A stretch of DNA of 12,045 bases, taken from contig MHFC01000122.1 of assembly GCA_001804025.1 (NCBI GenBank), forward strand, positions 33,526 through 45,570. Reading direction: 5' to 3'. Within the stretch, counting starts at the first letter, position 1, and each line of letters begins with the position of its first letter. A program made the position numbers and the translations under genes. The stretch is from Omnitrophica bacterium GWA2_52_8 (GTDB lineage: Bacteria; Omnitrophota; Omnitrophia; Omnitrophales; Aquincolibacteriaceae). Under the pieces are notes generated by a model. The model had not been told where the DNA came from and searched no databases. It saw only the letters and a list, made by a program, of their open reading frames with translations. Of the stretch, positions 11,255 through 12,045 are shown piece after piece.

Positions 11255-12045
11255 ATCCCGCCGCTTCTACCGATTTGGAAACCTCGATTTGGAAAACCTC
11301 CGAACGTAAGGAGGCCGAGCGGCTATTTCAAATCGTTTTAAACGGCGCGACGCCCTCCGAGAAAGCAGACGCGCTTTCAAGCCTTAAATGCCGGTTAGCA
11401 AACATCCAAGACCCTGCGCTTACAAAAGAAACGGCCCGCGCTTTAAAGAGACTCGGCCTTGTGAAGTCTCAAAAAATTTTTGAGTCCGAAGTTGAAGCCG
11501 TTTCTTTGAATCCCTTCGCGGAAAAATCAGAAAAGCCGTCCAAAAAAGAAGCCGTCCTGACCATGACCGGGCCGGGTGTGATTGACGTGGTATCTTTTTC
11601 CGGGCGGCCCTCCTTTCTTATGAAAAAGGGCGCTGGCCTTGAAGCTGGCCTTGAAATTGTGCCGGTGTTTGAAAATGACGGGATAACTTGCACCCCGCCT
11701 TCAGAAAATCAAATCCCCTGGCTTCTTCCAAGGGGCGAGGAAATTCTAAGCTTCCACGATCTCCAAGCCGAGCTTTCCCCGGCTGAACAGAACGCCGCGC
11801 TTTGGGATGATCTTGTCGCTTATCATCGGTCGATCAGCGAACTGCCGGGAGATGCCTTTTACGATCTTTTCGCGGCTTGGGATTTTCACACCTACTTGAC
11901 GGAAAAAATTCAATATTCTCCGATTATTTGTTTATTCGCGGTTCCAGAACGAGGAAAAAGCCGGACGGGAAAAAGTTTGATTTACGTTGCAAGAAACGGG
12001 ATCCACGTCGAGTCTTTGAGGGATGCTTACCTCGTCAGAATTGCC
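11251..12045 (+). CDS. Large P-loop ATPase of the element, N-terminal part
   Basis: The frame is open from ATG 11251 (ATGA overlap with the previous gene) through the window edge, 265 residues, and the protein continues. Residues 1-100 are helical and charged. Residues ~105-165 look like a separate small beta domain (VLTMTGPGVIDVVSF). From ~165 onward a conserved-looking region leads into AVPERGKSRTGKS, with GKSRTGKS at 235-242 forming a Walker A box. Walker B and later motifs lie beyond the edge. An ATPase of this layout in a small integrative element is most often a replicative helicase or primase-helicase, though DNA translocases and packaging enzymes cannot be excluded. The ribosome site before it is weak, so coupling is likely. 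Confidence 0.82.
   Translation, partial: MNPAASTDLETSIWKTSERKEAERLFQIVLNGATPSEKADALSSLKCRLANIQDPALTKETARALKRLGLVKSQKIFESEVEAVSLNPFAEKSEKPSKKEAVLTMTGPGVIDVVSFSGRPSFLMKKGAGLEAGLEIVPVFENDGITCTPPSENQIPWLLPRGEEILSFHDLQAELSPAEQNAALWDDLVAYHRSISELPGDAFYDLFAAWDFHTYLTEKIQYSPIICLFAVPERGKSRTGKSLIYVARNGIHVESLRDAYLVRIA

Larger units (their letters stand above)
8882..12045 (+). mobile_element. Left end of an integrative element in tRNA-Tyr (continues beyond the window)
   Basis: From 8917 to the end all genes are on the plus strand and tightly packed. Most junctions are 4-bp overlaps or 2-bp gaps, unlike the loosely spaced, repeat-filled chromosome on the left. The first gene is an excisionase-like HTH, the last a large P-loop ATPase, and the rest are short proteins of no recognised family. 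This gene style, placed directly 3' of a tRNA, matches phages, phage satellites and small genomic islands. No integrase, capsid or terminase gene is visible here, so the class of element remains open. Confidence 0.6.

Overview
The window looks like the chromosome of a Gram-negative bacterium from a poorly sampled lineage, with the left end of an integrated mobile element at its right edge. The evidence is secreted and envelope genes (signal peptide, SGNH hydrolase, RND/MMPL transporter), a ferredoxin-cyclic-nucleotide-sensor fusion, bacterial tRNAs and very repeat-rich intergenic DNA. The overall style is reminiscent of candidate-phylum or deltaproteobacterial-like genomes (Omnitrophota would fit), but this is a weak inference with no marker gene behind it.

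Left part (1-7922). A minus-strand pair comes first: a 554-aa protein with two cyclic-nucleotide-binding folds fused to a four-cluster [4Fe-4S] ferredoxin, followed by the start of a small membrane protein with a His-X13-His pair. This is a plausible sensed or regulated membrane electron-transfer module. An 865-bp non-coding stretch (1945-2809) holds dispersed hairpin repeats, a 7-codon leader ORF behind a perfect Shine-Dalgarno (SD) sequence, and a GEMM-type (cyclic dinucleotide) riboswitch. The riboswitch lies upstream of a secreted 284-aa protein whose SD is buried in a hairpin. A membrane-anchored SGNH hydrolase (minus), a 486-bp gap filled with a chain of strong hairpins, a stand-alone receiver-domain response regulator (plus) and a 12-TM RND/MMPL transporter (minus) follow. 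The last two converge with overlapping stop codons, and the transporter has an extended -10 promoter right next to its ATG.

Middle (7923-8881). tRNA-Thr(TGT) and tRNA-Tyr(GTA) lie in the order found in the widespread thrU-tyrU-glyT-thrT-tuf cluster. They are separated by about 560 bp of palindromic repeat DNA.

Right part (8882-12045). The tRNA-Tyr is followed not by tRNA-Gly/tuf but by a compact cassette of same-strand genes: an excisionase-like HTH protein, an overlooked 33-aa ORF joined by ATGA overlaps at both ends, a 236-aa unknown, a zinc-ribbon protein, a 220-aa unknown with a scaffold-like motif, a Pro/Glu-rich protein, and the N-terminal part of a large P-loop ATPase that runs off the window. 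Most junctions overlap by 4 bp or are only 2 bp apart. I interpret this as the tRNA-proximal end of an integrative element (phage, satellite or genomic island) that has split the tRNA-tuf cluster. No integrase or right attachment site is visible.
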